The notes: generated by a model not told the origin, from the letters alone. 64,000 nt of DNA from Perlabentimonas gracilis (GCF_011174675.1 NZ_JAANIG010000003.1:121404-185403), one strand, 5' to 3'; positions 1-9,750 are shown, counted from the stretch's first letter. A program made the numbers and translations.

Positions 1-51
1 TGCCCAAAGGCATTGGGATACAAGCATTAAGGCTACTAAGATTCCTCTCAT
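1..51 (-). CDS. N-terminus of a secreted protein, cut by the window edge
   Basis: Reading the minus strand from an ATG at 49-51 gives 17 codons, MRGILVALMLVSQCLWA, before the window ends. This is the start of a signal peptide: one basic residue, then a hydrophobic stretch, with an A at the likely cleavage region. The start lies 14 bp after the stop of the lipoprotein gene at 66-884 on the same strand, so it is probably the next gene of that operon. Nothing of the mature protein is visible, so no function can be given. Confidence 0.55.
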   Translation of the reverse strand, partial: MRGILVALMLVSQCLWA

Positions 52-65
52 ATTGGTATGGGTTA

Positions 66-884
66 CTATTTGTACTGGGGCAGGCCTTCCAATTTTCCTA
101 CAACAACATCCCTTGTGTGTAGTAGTCGGCTACGCTCATGGCCCTCTTTGCTGTCGACATAACGGTTAATACGCCTAATCAAGCGATCGATATCCTTGGC
201 GGTCAAATCATTTGCCATTAGTTCGATTATGGCAAGCGTGTAAGCGCGGCAATTCTCAAAGGACTCAATCTCGGCCAACCGCTCTCGCTTTGTTTGCGGG
301 TAAATTTCATCAAAATTGAGCCCCCACTCCAGCAGCGAGATATGCTCGGTTTCTCTGCCTATCAAGCTCAAACTAACTTTTCTAATCGCTGAAGAATCGA
401 TGGTCATTGGCTCTATCTCTACAATAACATCTTGAGCATGTTTGTACAAAAACCAGCGATTCAAACTGTTTTCAGCCATAGGGGTGGGGGTCATACTTGA
501 ATCATTCTCCTCCTTAGGCAAAGCGTGCAAAGGTGCGAGGTTGAATATCACATCGTTATTAATGAAAAAAGCCGTTGTCTCCCACCTGCTTCTATTGCCA
601 TAGAACGAACCAAAATCGTAGATTCGGTTTAGGCTACTGTCCTCAAAGCTATATGTGAATAGGGAGATGTTACGGTATAGGCTTTTGGATATTCCACCAT
701 CGGGAAACCTCAGCAAACCCTTAGGGTGCCTAAAAATATGATGGAATTTGTAAAAAACTACCTGCGACGAGTCGGCGTTGTAATTTGCACCCCAGCCAAT
801 ATCGGAGCTAATTTGAATGCCACCGTAACATCCGCTTAGTAAGATTGATGCTGTAACTACTAGGAGAACATTTAAAAATTTCAT
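66..884 (-). CDS. lipoprotein of unknown function
   Basis: The protein is 272 aa when started at the ATG at 882-884 (MKFLN...); a TTG two codons upstream is less likely. The N-terminus is a lipoprotein signal ending in the lipobox LSGC, so it should be lipidated and held on a membrane facing the periplasm or outside. The rest is soluble and mixed alpha/beta, with no motif I recognise. It starts 12 bp after the stop of the lipoprotein gene at 897-1349 and is followed 14 bp later by another secreted-protein gene, so the three probably form one transcript. The family is unknown to me. Confidence 0.7.
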   Translation of the reverse strand: MKFLNVLLVVTASILLSGCYGGIQISSDIGWGANYNADSSQVVFYKFHHIFRHPKGLLRFPDGGISKSLYRNISLFTYSFEDSSLNRIYDFGSFYGNRSRWETTAFFINNDVIFNLAPLHALPKEENDSSMTPTPMAENSLNRWFLYKHAQDVIVEIEPMTIDSSAIRKVSLSLIGRETEHISLLEWGLNFDEIYPQTKRERLAEIESFENCRAYTLAIIELMANDLTAKDIDRLIRRINRYVDSKEGHERSRLLHTRDVVVGKLEGLPQYK

Positions 885-896
885 TGGCAACTCTGT

Positions 897-1349
897 TTAG
901 CTTCCATTAAAGACCTTAAGCTTTAGGAAAAATACGGCATCGTTTATCTTGATAAACAGCTCCATATTGTCCCTAGTAAAAGTACCCTTACCGTCGCGCT
1001 TATCCTCCGAGAGAGTCCAACTTCCCTCCCACCCATTATCGGCTAGTACCTGCTGGTAATGATTTACGATATCGCCCCGCATCTTGGGGTTTATTTTCTC
1101 GATGTTAAAGGACTTGTAGGTTTTTTGCCCCTGGGCATCATCATTAACAACTCCCTGCCCAATGCGAATATCATTTGCTGATACACCCTCATGCAGCACT
1201 ACTGATTGGGGAAAACCCTCGGGTAAACTGAGAGGCTCAGAAACAATTTTATCTTTTGAATCTACAGATCTTACTTTTTGATCTACCTGCTCGCAGGCAT
1301 TAAGAGCTAAGGCCACTAGAGCTAGGCTAAGGATATACTTTAGGTTCAT
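897..1349 (-). CDS. small lipoprotein of unknown function
   Basis: The start is taken at the ATG giving MNLKYILSLALVALALNAC (150 aa), because this places a typical lipoprotein signal and lipobox (LNAC) at the N-terminus; a longer reading from 1391 adds 14 residues that do not fit. The mature part (about 130 aa) is soluble. Its C-terminal half ('YKSFNIEKINPKMRGDIVNH', then a W-rich strand) resembles small periplasmic domains that predict a free-energy or metal-binding role only weakly, so I assign none. It is first in a likely three-gene lipoprotein operon reading toward the window start. Confidence 0.65.
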   Translation of the reverse strand: MNLKYILSLALVALALNACEQVDQKVRSVDSKDKIVSEPLSLPEGFPQSVVLHEGVSANDIRIGQGVVNDDAQGQKTYKSFNIEKINPKMRGDIVNHYQQVLADNGWEGSWTLSEDKRDGKGTFTRDNMELFIKINDAVFFLKLKVFNGS

Positions 1350-1391
1350 AGGTTTAAGGTTATGGGGTAGATATCTAAAGGCAAAGGTCAT

Positions 1392-1711
1392 TTAAAAATG
1401 CATACATGTCAAGTACTGTGCAGTTTTTTTGCCGATATAGAAAGTAACCCACCGCGAAACTGCGGGGTATAGCTTACCTGTATACCATATCCCTATAAGA
1501 GAGTTGTTCGGCTAGTTTTCCTAATTGACAAAACTTGGGAAATCTTAACGATTCCAAGTCCAAAGTACGGACGCTGGAATGTTAAGGGAACAAAACGGCA
1601 AGAAAGGGAAACCACCTCCTTTGTAGTAAACCCCAACGTCAAAACTTGGAATCGTCCACCTGCCTTTGGGGGTCATTCCAACGTTTTGTCACCCCCCCTA
1701 GGCAAACTTCA
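1392..1711. other. intergenic region with nested inverted repeats
   Basis: No gene is seen here. Between 1527 and 1690 there are inverted repeats: GACAAAAC (1527-1534) with GTTTTGTC (1683-1690), and ACGATTCCAAGT (1548-1559) with ACTTGGAATCGT (1644-1655). A local imperfect hairpin also pairs 1544-1558 with 1572-1585. The nesting suggests a small inserted element or a long structured transcript end for the porin gene that stops at 1712. Confidence 0.5.
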
Positions 1712-2842
1712 TTAAAAAGCCAACTCAAGCATCACCTCAAAAATACCTGTGTCGGGCACAGGGTTACCTTGATTATTATCGAGATAATTGTAATCGACCA
1801 CAACCTTGGTTCTACCCTGAATGTGATATGCCACCCCAAAAATGTAGCGGGTAGAATAGGTTGGAATAGCCGTATCGTAGGTTTCGTTATTATCGTACCT
1901 AGCAAAAATGCTTGCCTTTTTACTGAATAGCTTAACCTCTCCAAACAAACTTTGCCCCCGGTTTTTAAAAGGATTACCCATGGGGTCAACCAGCCTTCCC
2001 GTATGGTCGCCTAATGCTTGATAAACCTGGCCAGTTATCACAAAGTACTCCTGCTCGTACGATAAAAACCCAGCGTACAAATTCCAATCGGGGGCAGCAG
2101 GGGTATTGCCTTTCCCAAGAGCCCCTGTAAAGCTGGTTTGCAACCCCGGAATGTGATTTGGCAAGGGTCTTAGCGTTAGGCGCCATTGAAAGGTCTTATT
2201 GTCATTCTTCTCCAGCGCATTGTATCCGCCTCCATTGTACACCCCCAGTGCGAATGACCCATACTTGCCAGCATGGTTACTATTCACTCTTCTCTGAAAA
2301 TCCTCATCCATCTTCCCCCCTATAAGCGATGTTAGGGTAATGCCGAAATCGGCAGAACTTACCTGATCAATCCGATCTAGATAATGAGCACCTTCAACAC
2401 GATACCTATTAATTTTTTCTTCATACTCAATAAAGGGCGTGTAAACCTGTCCTATCAATATGGATGGCTCGGTGAAAAAGCCCTGGCGAGTAGGATCTTT
2501 AAACTCGGCAAAGCAGTACTTAAGGCGCATCTCTACATCGCCCTCACCATCGCCCTCCTGATCGACAGTAATATCAGGAGTAATTCTTCCGCTTAGATAA
2601 GGTGTTATGTTCTTGCTAAAGGTTATGTAACCTCGCTTTATGGCAAACTCATTATGGCTTTCGCCCACAGCGCTGTGATACCTATAGCCCAAAAAGAGTT
2701 GAGCCGAGACCTTACTGTCGGAAAGGAATTTTGCCATTTGTCTCTCCATAGCCGTAAGCGAATCTACCTCAACACTCGGCATGGCCGCATTGCTAACCAA
2801 GTTAACAGAGCATACCAGTAGCAAAACTTTAAATAATCTCAT
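1712..2842 (-). CDS. outer-membrane porin, OprO/OprP-like
   Basis: The protein is 376 aa when started at MRLFKVLLLVCSVNLVSNAA, which gives a clean signal peptide; an ATG two codons upstream (2848) and a longer reading from 2899 are possible. After the signal there is a short helical segment, then alternating hydrophobic/polar strands rich in Y, F and G, and a terminal phenylalanine (...VMLELAF), the usual C-terminal signature of outer-membrane beta-barrels. Motifs such as GRITPDITVDQEG resemble the phosphate-selective porin O/P family. The substrate is not readable. A TAATTTTG -7 box lies at 2866-2873 on the minus strand, with a TTTG 23 bp further upstream. Confidence 0.65.
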   Translation of the reverse strand: MRLFKVLLLVCSVNLVSNAAMPSVEVDSLTAMERQMAKFLSDSKVSAQLFLGYRYHSAVGESHNEFAIKRGYITFSKNITPYLSGRITPDITVDQEGDGEGDVEMRLKYCFAEFKDPTRQGFFTEPSILIGQVYTPFIEYEEKINRYRVEGAHYLDRIDQVSSADFGITLTSLIGGKMDEDFQRRVNSNHAGKYGSFALGVYNGGGYNALEKNDNKTFQWRLTLRPLPNHIPGLQTSFTGALGKGNTPAAPDWNLYAGFLSYEQEYFVITGQVYQALGDHTGRLVDPMGNPFKNRGQSLFGEVKLFSKKASIFARYDNNETYDTAIPTYSTRYIFGVAYHIQGRTKVVVDYNYLDNNQGNPVPDTGIFEVMLELAF

Positions 2843-3099
2843 AATCATGGGGAAATTTGAACGGCCAAAATTATAAAAAAACCCCTTAGAATAAAACAAA
2901 ATCCCACAACCCGCATAAACAATGTAAACAGCCAGTATCCAGACCTTAACACCCCACCTATTGAGGAAAATAAAACGACGAATACTCCTTAGAAGCTAAA
3001 CGATTAGACTGCGCACCTGTCTAAAACATCATTACAGAATCTATAATCATGAACATGTAAACAAAAAGAAATAGTAAAAGCAACTAAATCACTTACAAA

Positions 3100-6000
3100 A
3101 TGAAAAATTACTTACTACTGATCATCCTCACCATTTTGCTAGTACCAGCAAAGGGACAGGATGAGGCACTATGGCTTCGTTACCCAGCCATTTCGCCTAA
3201 TGGACAGGAGATTGTTTTTAGCTACAAGGGCGATTTGTACAAAGTTTCATCAACTGGAGGAACTGCTACTCCCCTAACCCTGCATGAGGCTCATAACTTC
3301 ATGCCCGTTTGGAGCCCCGATGGCAGTAAAATTGCATTTGCAAGCGATCGCTTTGGCAATTTTGATGTTTACGTGGTTCCCTCTACAGGTGGTACAGCAA
3401 AACGGATAACTTACCACTCAGGCAACGATTTCCCTTGGGATTTTACCCCCGATGGCCAAAACGTAATATTCAGCTCACCCCGAAACGACCTCAACACCTC
3501 AGTAAGGTTTCCAAATCGAGGGCTCTTTGGCAAGCTATACCAAGTTCCCGTTGATGGTGGCAGAAACCTACTGATATCAACCGCAGGGTTCCAGCACGCA
3601 CGCTTCGACAGCAATGGGGAGCGCATAATATTCCAGGACCGCAAAGGATATGAGGATGAGTGGCGTAAGCACCACACCTCATCGGTTACCCGCGATATAT
3701 GGGTTTACGACATTAATAAGAAGCAGTACACCAAGGTAAGCAATTACGAAGGCGAAGATCGCGAACCCATATTCACTACCGATGGGCAATCGTTCTACTA
3801 CCTTAGCGAGAAGAATGGACATCAAAATATTTTTAAGCGCTCGCTGGGCGAAAGTCCAACCGAGGTACAGCTCACCCATTTCGATAATCATCCCGTAAGG
3901 CATCTAACCCGCGCCAACGATAACACCCTTTGCTTTACCTGGAACGGGGAGATCTATACACTTAAAGAAGGTGGACAACCAACTAAAGTTACCGTGCACG
4001 CTCCGTTCGACTTTAGGGGTAAAGACGGGAAGATCCTATCGGTAAGTATCGGTGCAACCGAAATGGCGCTATCGCCCAACGGTAAGGAGGTTGCCTTCGT
4101 TTTCCGTGGCGAGGTGTTTGTAACATCTACCGAAGGAAATACAACCAAACGAATTACCAACACCCCAGAGCAGGAACGTATGCTTAGCTGGGCTCCCGAT
4201 GGCCGCACCCTATACTACTCCACCGAGCGCGGCAATAGCTGGGACATATACAAGGCAACCATTGTACGCAGCGAGGAGCCCTACTTCTTTGCTTCAACCT
4301 TAATACAAGAAGAGCCAGTAATTGCAACCGAGAAGGATGAATTCCAGCCCATGGTTTCGCCCGATGGCAAGAACATTGCCTACCTCGAAGAACGTAACAC
4401 CCTCAAAGTATTCAATATCGAGAATAAATCAAAGAAAGTTATTATCCCCGAAGGGAATAATTTCTCGTACCGCGATGGCGATCAGGACTACACCTGGAGC
4501 CCCGACAGTAAGTGGCTGGTAGCAAGAAGTTCCATGGGATTCTACGGTGCATCCTACCTAGTTGCATACGATATTGCCAACCCGCAAACGGAGCACAAAC
4601 TAACCAACAGCGGTTTCTCCGACGGCAATCCAATTTGGACAATGGACGGAAAAGCAATGCTATGGGTAAATGATAAGGATGGCAAAAAACCTTTGGCATT
4701 TCAGGGTGCGCGAGAGGTAGATATTTTCGCCATGTTTTTCGACAAGGAGCAATACGATCGGTTCATGCTGAGCAAGGAGGAATTCGACCTATTAAAGGAA
4801 CGTGAGGACAAGGAGAAGAAGGAAAAGGATGGTGATGATAAAAGCGATGATAAGAAAAAAAAGAAAGCTGCCAAGAAGAAGGACGACACCCCAAAATGGA
4901 TACCCGACTTCAAAAATGTTGAGGACAGGAGGGTGAAACTAACACCAGGATCGGCAAATCTGGCTAGCTTCAACGTTTCCCCAAAAGGTGATAAGCTTTA
5001 CTTTATGGCTCGCTACGAGAAGAATTACGATATATGGGAAGTTGACACCCGCACCAAGGAGCTAAAATCGTTGGCCAAGCTAAATGCTCGTCGTGGCGGC
5101 CGTATGGAAATTAGTGAGGATGGAAAAACGCTATTCGTTCTTGCCAACGGCAGAATTCAAAAAGTAGACACCAAAAACGGCAAGGTTAGCCCAGTATCAA
5201 TTAGCACCGAAATGGTGCTTGATGCAGTTGCCGAGCGTGAGTATATATTCCATCATACTTGGCGTCAGGTGCAAAAGAAGTTTTACGACCCCAACCTGCA
5301 CGGCATCGACTGGGATATGTACCGCGATGCCTACGCCCGATTCCTGCCTCACATCAACAACAATTACGATTTTCAGGAGCTGCTAAGCGAAATCCTAGGC
5401 GAGCTAAACGGATCGCATACCGGTGGGCGATACTCGCCACGCCATGAGAATGGCGATGCCACCGCATCGCTTGGCCTTTTCTACAACGAGCAGAAAGGCG
5501 GAAACGGCCTTGAAATTACCGAGGTAATTAAGGGTGGACCACTCGACAAGGCCGACAGCAAGGTTAAAGCTGGTCATATCATCGAAAAGATTGATGGCGA
5601 AGCCATAACTGAAAGCCTCGACTGGAATTTACTACTTAACCGCAAAGCCGATAGAAACGTGCTACTTAGCCTATACGACCCCGCCACCAAGCAGCGATGG
5701 GACGAGACGGTTAAACCCATATCGTATGGAGCCGAGAACGGATTACTGTATAACCGCTGGGTTGAAACCATGCGCGACATGACCGAGCGGCTAAGCAACG
5801 GCCGTGTGGGCTATGTACATGTAAGGGGGATGAACGATGGAAGCTACAGAACCGTTTTCGATGAGGTGCTGGGTAAGAATGCCGATAAGGATGCGCTAAT
5901 TGTTGATACCCGTTTTAACGGTGGGGGTTGGCTACACGAAGACCTGTCGAACTTTCTTGACGGCAAACCTTACGCCACATTCAGACCCTATGGGTATATT

Positions 6001-6357
6001 GCAAAGGGTGGCGAGCCTCGCGACAAGTGGGCCAAACCCAGCGCAGTGCTCATGAGCGAGAGCAACTACAGCGATGCACACGCATTCCCCTACGCATATC
6101 GTGCCAAGCGAATTGGCAAGCTAATAGGCATGCCCGTACCGGGCACTAGCACTGCCGTTTGGTGGGAAACGCAAATTGACCCAACCATTGTGTTTGGCAT
6201 TCCAATGATTGCATTCTACGGCATTGAGGAGGACAGACCCCTAGAGAACCTTCAGCTGGAACCAGATGTTAAGGTAGAAAATCCGTTCGAGAAAGTTCTT
6301 TACGGCGAGGACAAACAGCTAGAGAAGGCTGTGGAGGAACTACTAAAAGAGATTTAA
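3100..6357 (+). CDS. tricorn-type S41 protease with beta-propeller
   Basis: This 1085-aa exported peptidase starts with a signal peptide ending near AKGQ. Residues about 25-340 and 350-690 hold PD40/WD40-like propeller repeats (for example PVWSPDGSKIAFASD), separated by a very lysine/aspartate-rich linker near residues 565-605. A tricorn core domain, a PDZ domain (about 800-880) and an S41 peptidase domain follow. The catalytic set seen in tricorn protease can be placed: His773 in GSHTGG, nucleophile Ser991 in YSDAH, and an acidic residue in GIEEDRP near 1046. Length and order match the family. It probably degrades peptides in the periplasm. It stands alone, with a terminator hairpin 22 bp after the stop. 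Confidence 0.9.
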   Translation: MKNYLLLIILTILLVPAKGQDEALWLRYPAISPNGQEIVFSYKGDLYKVSSTGGTATPLTLHEAHNFMPVWSPDGSKIAFASDRFGNFDVYVVPSTGGTAKRITYHSGNDFPWDFTPDGQNVIFSSPRNDLNTSVRFPNRGLFGKLYQVPVDGGRNLLISTAGFQHARFDSNGERIIFQDRKGYEDEWRKHHTSSVTRDIWVYDINKKQYTKVSNYEGEDREPIFTTDGQSFYYLSEKNGHQNIFKRSLGESPTEVQLTHFDNHPVRHLTRANDNTLCFTWNGEIYTLKEGGQPTKVTVHAPFDFRGKDGKILSVSIGATEMALSPNGKEVAFVFRGEVFVTSTEGNTTKRITNTPEQERMLSWAPDGRTLYYSTERGNSWDIYKATIVRSEEPYFFASTLIQEEPVIATEKDEFQPMVSPDGKNIAYLEERNTLKVFNIENKSKKVIIPEGNNFSYRDGDQDYTWSPDSKWLVARSSMGFYGASYLVAYDIANPQTEHKLTNSGFSDGNPIWTMDGKAMLWVNDKDGKKPLAFQGAREVDIFAMFFDKEQYDRFMLSKEEFDLLKEREDKEKKEKDGDDKSDDKKKKKAAKKKDDTPKWIPDFKNVEDRRVKLTPGSANLASFNVSPKGDKLYFMARYEKNYDIWEVDTRTKELKSLAKLNARRGGRMEISEDGKTLFVLANGRIQKVDTKNGKVSPVSISTEMVLDAVAEREYIFHHTWRQVQKKFYDPNLHGIDWDMYRDAYARFLPHINNNYDFQELLSEILGELNGSHTGGRYSPRHENGDATASLGLFYNEQKGGNGLEITEVIKGGPLDKADSKVKAGHIIEKIDGEAITESLDWNLLLNRKADRNVLLSLYDPATKQRWDETVKPISYGAENGLLYNRWVETMRDMTERLSNGRVGYVHVRGMNDGSYRTVFDEVLGKNADKDALIVDTRFNGGGWLHEDLSNFLDGKPYATFRPYGYIAKGGEPRDKWAKPSAVLMSESNYSDAHAFPYAYRAKRIGKLIGMPVPGTSTAVWWETQIDPTIVFGIPMIAFYGIEEDRPLENLQLEPDVKVENPFEKVLYGEDKQLEKAVEELLKEI

Positions 6358-6379
6358 ACATAAGATAATGAATACAGTA

Positions 6380-6408
6380 AAAGGGTGGCCAGTTTTTGGC
6401 TGCCCTTT
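6380..6408. terminator. bidirectional terminator between convergent genes
   Basis: A hairpin pairs AAAGGGTGGCCA with TGGCTGCCCTTT around a 5-nt loop and is flanked by A-rich and T-rich sequence. It sits between the converging protease gene and mntP. Confidence 0.6.
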
Positions 6409-6427
6409 CTTAGTTGGCTACGATTAT

Positions 6428-7003
6428 TTACCCTATAACCCCACCACCATTCAGATTCTCCAATAAAATCTTAAAGCCAAGTCCAAGTAATACCAGTCCA
6501 CCAACAATCTCCATACGCTTGCCAAATCGCAGCCCAGCCTTCTTTCCAAAAAGCATACCCAGCATAGCAAATAGGTAGGTGGCAAAACCAATGATTAGTA
6601 TTGCCTGAAAAATATTTACCTCGATAAACGCAAAGGAGAAACCCACCACCAGCGCATCAATACTGGTAGAAATAGCCATTCCAACAATTACAATAAGCTT
6701 AAAAGGATTTACTGGATTCCGCTTCTCCTCCGGCTTAAGGCTCTCAACTATCATCTTTACCCCAATCCCCGACAACAAGGCAAAAGCCAAGTAGTGACCA
6801 AGCCCATTGGTGAAAACAACCAGCTGCTCGCCTAGTATCCATCCTGCTAATGGCATTGCCCCTTGAAAAAATGCCATGACCAATGCCAGCCAAGTGGCTT
6901 GCCAAAACCTGATTTGGCATCTCATAACACCTATCGAAACCGAAACAGCGAAAGTATCGAAGCTTAAACCAATGGCCACAAGGGTCAAAGTGGGTATATC
7001 CAT
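6428..7003 (-). CDS. mntP: manganese efflux pump MntP
   Basis: This 191-aa membrane protein has six hydrophobic segments and the two internally repeated motifs of the MntP/DUF204 family: GLSFDTFAVSVSIG near the N-terminus and TSIDALVVGFSFAF near the middle, each with the conserved Asp that is needed for Mn(II) export in E. coli MntP. It would move excess Mn(II) out across the inner membrane. It is a single gene. No yybP-ykoY riboswitch is visible upstream; a TATTTTTG -7 element lies at 7027-7034 on the minus strand, 24 bp before the start codon. Confidence 0.9.
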   Translation of the reverse strand: MDIPTLTLVAIGLSFDTFAVSVSIGVMRCQIRFWQATWLALVMAFFQGAMPLAGWILGEQLVVFTNGLGHYLAFALLSGIGVKMIVESLKPEEKRNPVNPFKLIVIVGMAISTSIDALVVGFSFAFIEVNIFQAILIIGFATYLFAMLGMLFGKKAGLRFGKRMEIVGGLVLLGLGFKILLENLNGGGVIG

Positions 7004-7126
7004 TTATTATCTAGAGTTGAGGTCTGCAAAAATACTAAAATATTATAGTCATACCAGAATTAAGATCTACCTCAACATTTCACCCTACGTTGCTTTGGGG
7101 ATGGAAGATATTGATTTTTTATCACT

Positions 7127-7154
7127 AGTGTTCATTTGCGAACACTAAGTGTTC
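7127..7154. promoter_or_regulatory. inverted repeat with third half-site, possible operator
   Basis: AGTGTTC (7127-7133) and GAACACT (7140-7146) form a 7-bp inverted repeat with a 6-nt spacer, and a further AGTGTTC follows at 7148-7154. The site lies in the 280-bp gap between divergent mntP and the MacB-like permease gene, where a shared operator would sit. Confidence 0.35.
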
Positions 7155-7283
7155 ATTCCCACACAATAAAACTGGGCATCAGTTCTGTTGTACCCTCATC
7201 ATTACCCTTGACTAGCTGAGCATTGGCCAGAATGGCACGCAGGTTGGACAACATAAACTCGTACAATTTCAACAAATAGAACT

Positions 7284-9698
7284 ATGCTAAAAAATTATTT
7301 AAAAACAGCCTACCGGAATATAATCAGGGAAAAGTACTACACAATGACAAACATTGTGGGTTTAGCAGTTGGAATAGCTTGCTGTGTACTAATACTTCTA
7401 TTTATTAACCATGAATCTAGCTACGACAATTATCATACTAGGGCTGATAGGCTATATCGTTTATACATTGACGGAAAGTTTGGGGATAACCTGATAGGAT
7501 CATCGAAAACCTCTGCCCCAATTAAGGATGCCTTTGAGCATGAAATAGCCGAGATAGAACAGGTTACTCGACTTATGGAATCTATTCGACCTGTAGTCCG
7601 CAAAGATGAAGACTCATTTATTGAGGAGAATTTCTTTTACGCCGACTCCAACTTCTTTAGCACCTTTACGGTTGAGGTTATAGAGGGGAACCCCAAAACC
7701 GTGCTATCCAAGCCAAACTGTATGGTGATAACCCGAGAAATGGCAAAAAAATACTTTGGTGACGAAAATCCTATTGGCAAATCTTTAACAGTAAATAGTT
7801 ATGAGATAGAAATAACTGGGATTACAGAAAAAATGCCCTCAAATTCTCATTTTCAATACAATTTTTTAGCTTCATTAACCACAATGGGTGTTGATAGCTG
7901 GCAAAGCTGGCTAACAAGCAATCTATACACATACGTTTTGCTCAAGCCTGGAGTCAACCCCAACGACATTTACCCCAAATTTCATAATATGGCTTACAAG
8001 TACGTAGGGCCTGAAGTACAGCAAGCTATGGGGATTGATTTGGAAACATTTGAGAAGATGGGTAACTCCTACGGATTCTTTCTCGAGGCTGTTCCTGATA
8101 TTCATCTTTACTCCAACTTGGATCATCAGATAAGCGCAGGAGGTAATATTGCTTATATATACTTCTTTTCAACCATCGCCCTTTTTATTCTAGCAATAGC
8201 TTGCATCAACTATATGAATTTGGCTACAGCAAAATATTCGAACAGAGCTAAAGAAGTAGGAATTAGGAAGGTAGTGGGAAGCAGTCGAAAAAAACTCATT
8301 ATACAGTTTCTTTTTGAATCGATTATAGTTTGCCTAATTGCTGTACTTATTGCTATGACAGCAATTGAGATTGTTCTACCGCAATTCAATTACTTAACGG
8401 GTAAGGATTTGTCACTTTCCTACTTTGACAATTGGTTTATTCTCCCTGCTTTCATTGTTTTTGGCACTTTTGTAGGGATACTTTCTGGAATTTACCCAGC
8501 CTTCTTCATGTCATCCTTCAAACCCATTGTCGTGCTAAAAGGCCAGCTCAACTCTAGCATGTCAAGCAGCCAATTCAGAGGAGTCTTGGTAGTAGTTCAA
8601 TTTGCAATTACCATAGCGCTTTTTGTAAGCACTTTTGTAGTAACCCAGCAGCTCTACTTCTTCAAATCTAAAGATTTAGGATTCAGCAAAGAGGGAGTTG
8701 TTGTTCTTAAACGCACCCATACACTCGGTGATAAATACGGCGCATTTCGTGAAGAACTCCTCAGTTCGCCTGACATAATAGATGCCAGTTTCTGTGATGC
8801 TTTACCCGGATACAGCTACAATGGCACAACCGTTTCTGTTGAAGGGAAACCGTCAGAGGAGATGGTGCAAACAGGTATCGTTAGAGCGGACGAGAACTAT
8901 ATTCATACCCTAGGAATTCAACTTGTAGACGGGCGATACCTTAGCAGTAATTTTAGTACCGATCGAGAATCTATAGTAATAAATCAAAAAATGGCTAGCA
9001 TGGCAGGCCTTTCCGAGCCGCTAGGGAAAAGGCTACTTATCCCATACTTCAATGGAGACAAAGTAACACCGGGCACCATCGTTGGGGTAATGCCAGATAT
9101 CTACTTCGAGTCGTTACACAAAGAGACCAAACCAATGGTTTACGCCCTTAGCTCAGGAGCCGATTGGCTTATGGCAATTCGGTTTAGAAAAGATAACATC
9201 ACAAATTCGCTTAAACACATTGAAAGCAAATGGAAGGAGTTTAATCCCAACCAACCCTTCTTATACTCTTTTCTAAATTCTGATCTGGAAAAACTATACA
9301 AAGAGGAGGAGCGAACAAGCAAAATCTTTAGCCTTTTCTCAATCCTTGCCATTTTTATTGCTTGCCTTGGCCTTCTGGGTATGGCTTCGTTCGCTGCTGA
9401 AAAAAGAACAAAGGAGATAGGGGTACGAAAGGTACTTGGGGCTGAGAATAAATCAATATTTATTCTCCTCTCGAAACAAGTAATCATGCTCGTTATTTAT
9501 GCTGCCCTTTTTGCATCACCCATAGCATGGTTCGTCATGAAAAATTGGCTTAATAACTTTGCTCATCGAATCGACATTGCACCCTGGATGTTCTTCGCAT
9601 CAATATTTATTGCATTTGCCATTGCGCTGCTAACCATAAGCTACCAAGCAATAAAAGCTGCAACCGCCAATCCAATCAGATCATTGAAATACGAGTAA
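7284..9698 (+). CDS. MacB/FtsX-type ABC transporter permease
   Basis: This 804-aa inner-membrane protein starts with MLKNYLKTAYRNIIREK, the usual N-terminus of Bacteroidota permeases of this type. Order: one TM segment (about 20-42), a large periplasmic MacB-like core, three TM segments (about 285-420) forming the first FtsX domain, a second short periplasmic core, then a final FtsX domain with three TM segments (about 670-800). EVGIRKVVGSSRKKLI and EIGVRKVLGAENKSIF are the paired cytoplasmic FtsX motifs expected to contact an ATPase. No ATPase gene is adjacent, so it must use one encoded elsewhere. It probably acts in mechanotransmission or export; the substrate is unknown. It is a paralogue of the genes at 58787 and 61319. 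Confidence 0.85.
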   Translation: MLKNYLKTAYRNIIREKYYTMTNIVGLAVGIACCVLILLFINHESSYDNYHTRADRLYRLYIDGKFGDNLIGSSKTSAPIKDAFEHEIAEIEQVTRLMESIRPVVRKDEDSFIEENFFYADSNFFSTFTVEVIEGNPKTVLSKPNCMVITREMAKKYFGDENPIGKSLTVNSYEIEITGITEKMPSNSHFQYNFLASLTTMGVDSWQSWLTSNLYTYVLLKPGVNPNDIYPKFHNMAYKYVGPEVQQAMGIDLETFEKMGNSYGFFLEAVPDIHLYSNLDHQISAGGNIAYIYFFSTIALFILAIACINYMNLATAKYSNRAKEVGIRKVVGSSRKKLIIQFLFESIIVCLIAVLIAMTAIEIVLPQFNYLTGKDLSLSYFDNWFILPAFIVFGTFVGILSGIYPAFFMSSFKPIVVLKGQLNSSMSSSQFRGVLVVVQFAITIALFVSTFVVTQQLYFFKSKDLGFSKEGVVVLKRTHTLGDKYGAFREELLSSPDIIDASFCDALPGYSYNGTTVSVEGKPSEEMVQTGIVRADENYIHTLGIQLVDGRYLSSNFSTDRESIVINQKMASMAGLSEPLGKRLLIPYFNGDKVTPGTIVGVMPDIYFESLHKETKPMVYALSSGADWLMAIRFRKDNITNSLKHIESKWKEFNPNQPFLYSFLNSDLEKLYKEEERTSKIFSLFSILAIFIACLGLLGMASFAAEKRTKEIGVRKVLGAENKSIFILLSKQVIMLVIYAALFASPIAWFVMKNWLNNFAHRIDIAPWMFFASIFIAFAIALLTISYQAIKAATANPIRSLKYE

Positions 9699-9720
9699 TT
9701 TCATTCCCAATACCATAATA

Positions 9721-9750
9721 AAAGGGGCGATAAAATAATGTCGTCCCTTT
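9721..9750 (+). terminator. terminator after the permease gene
   Basis: AAAGGGGCGA and TCGTCCCTTT form a hairpin with a 10-nt loop, followed by a T-rich stretch (GTTATTTT), 22 bp after the permease stop codon. Confidence 0.6.

Noticed and set aside
7004..7126. yybP-ykoY manganese riboswitch before mntP
   Set aside because: I could not find the conserved loop sequences on either strand in the gap.
6876..7148. 90-aa open frame on the plus strand
   Set aside because: It overlaps the start of mntP in the opposite direction and has no features of a real protein.
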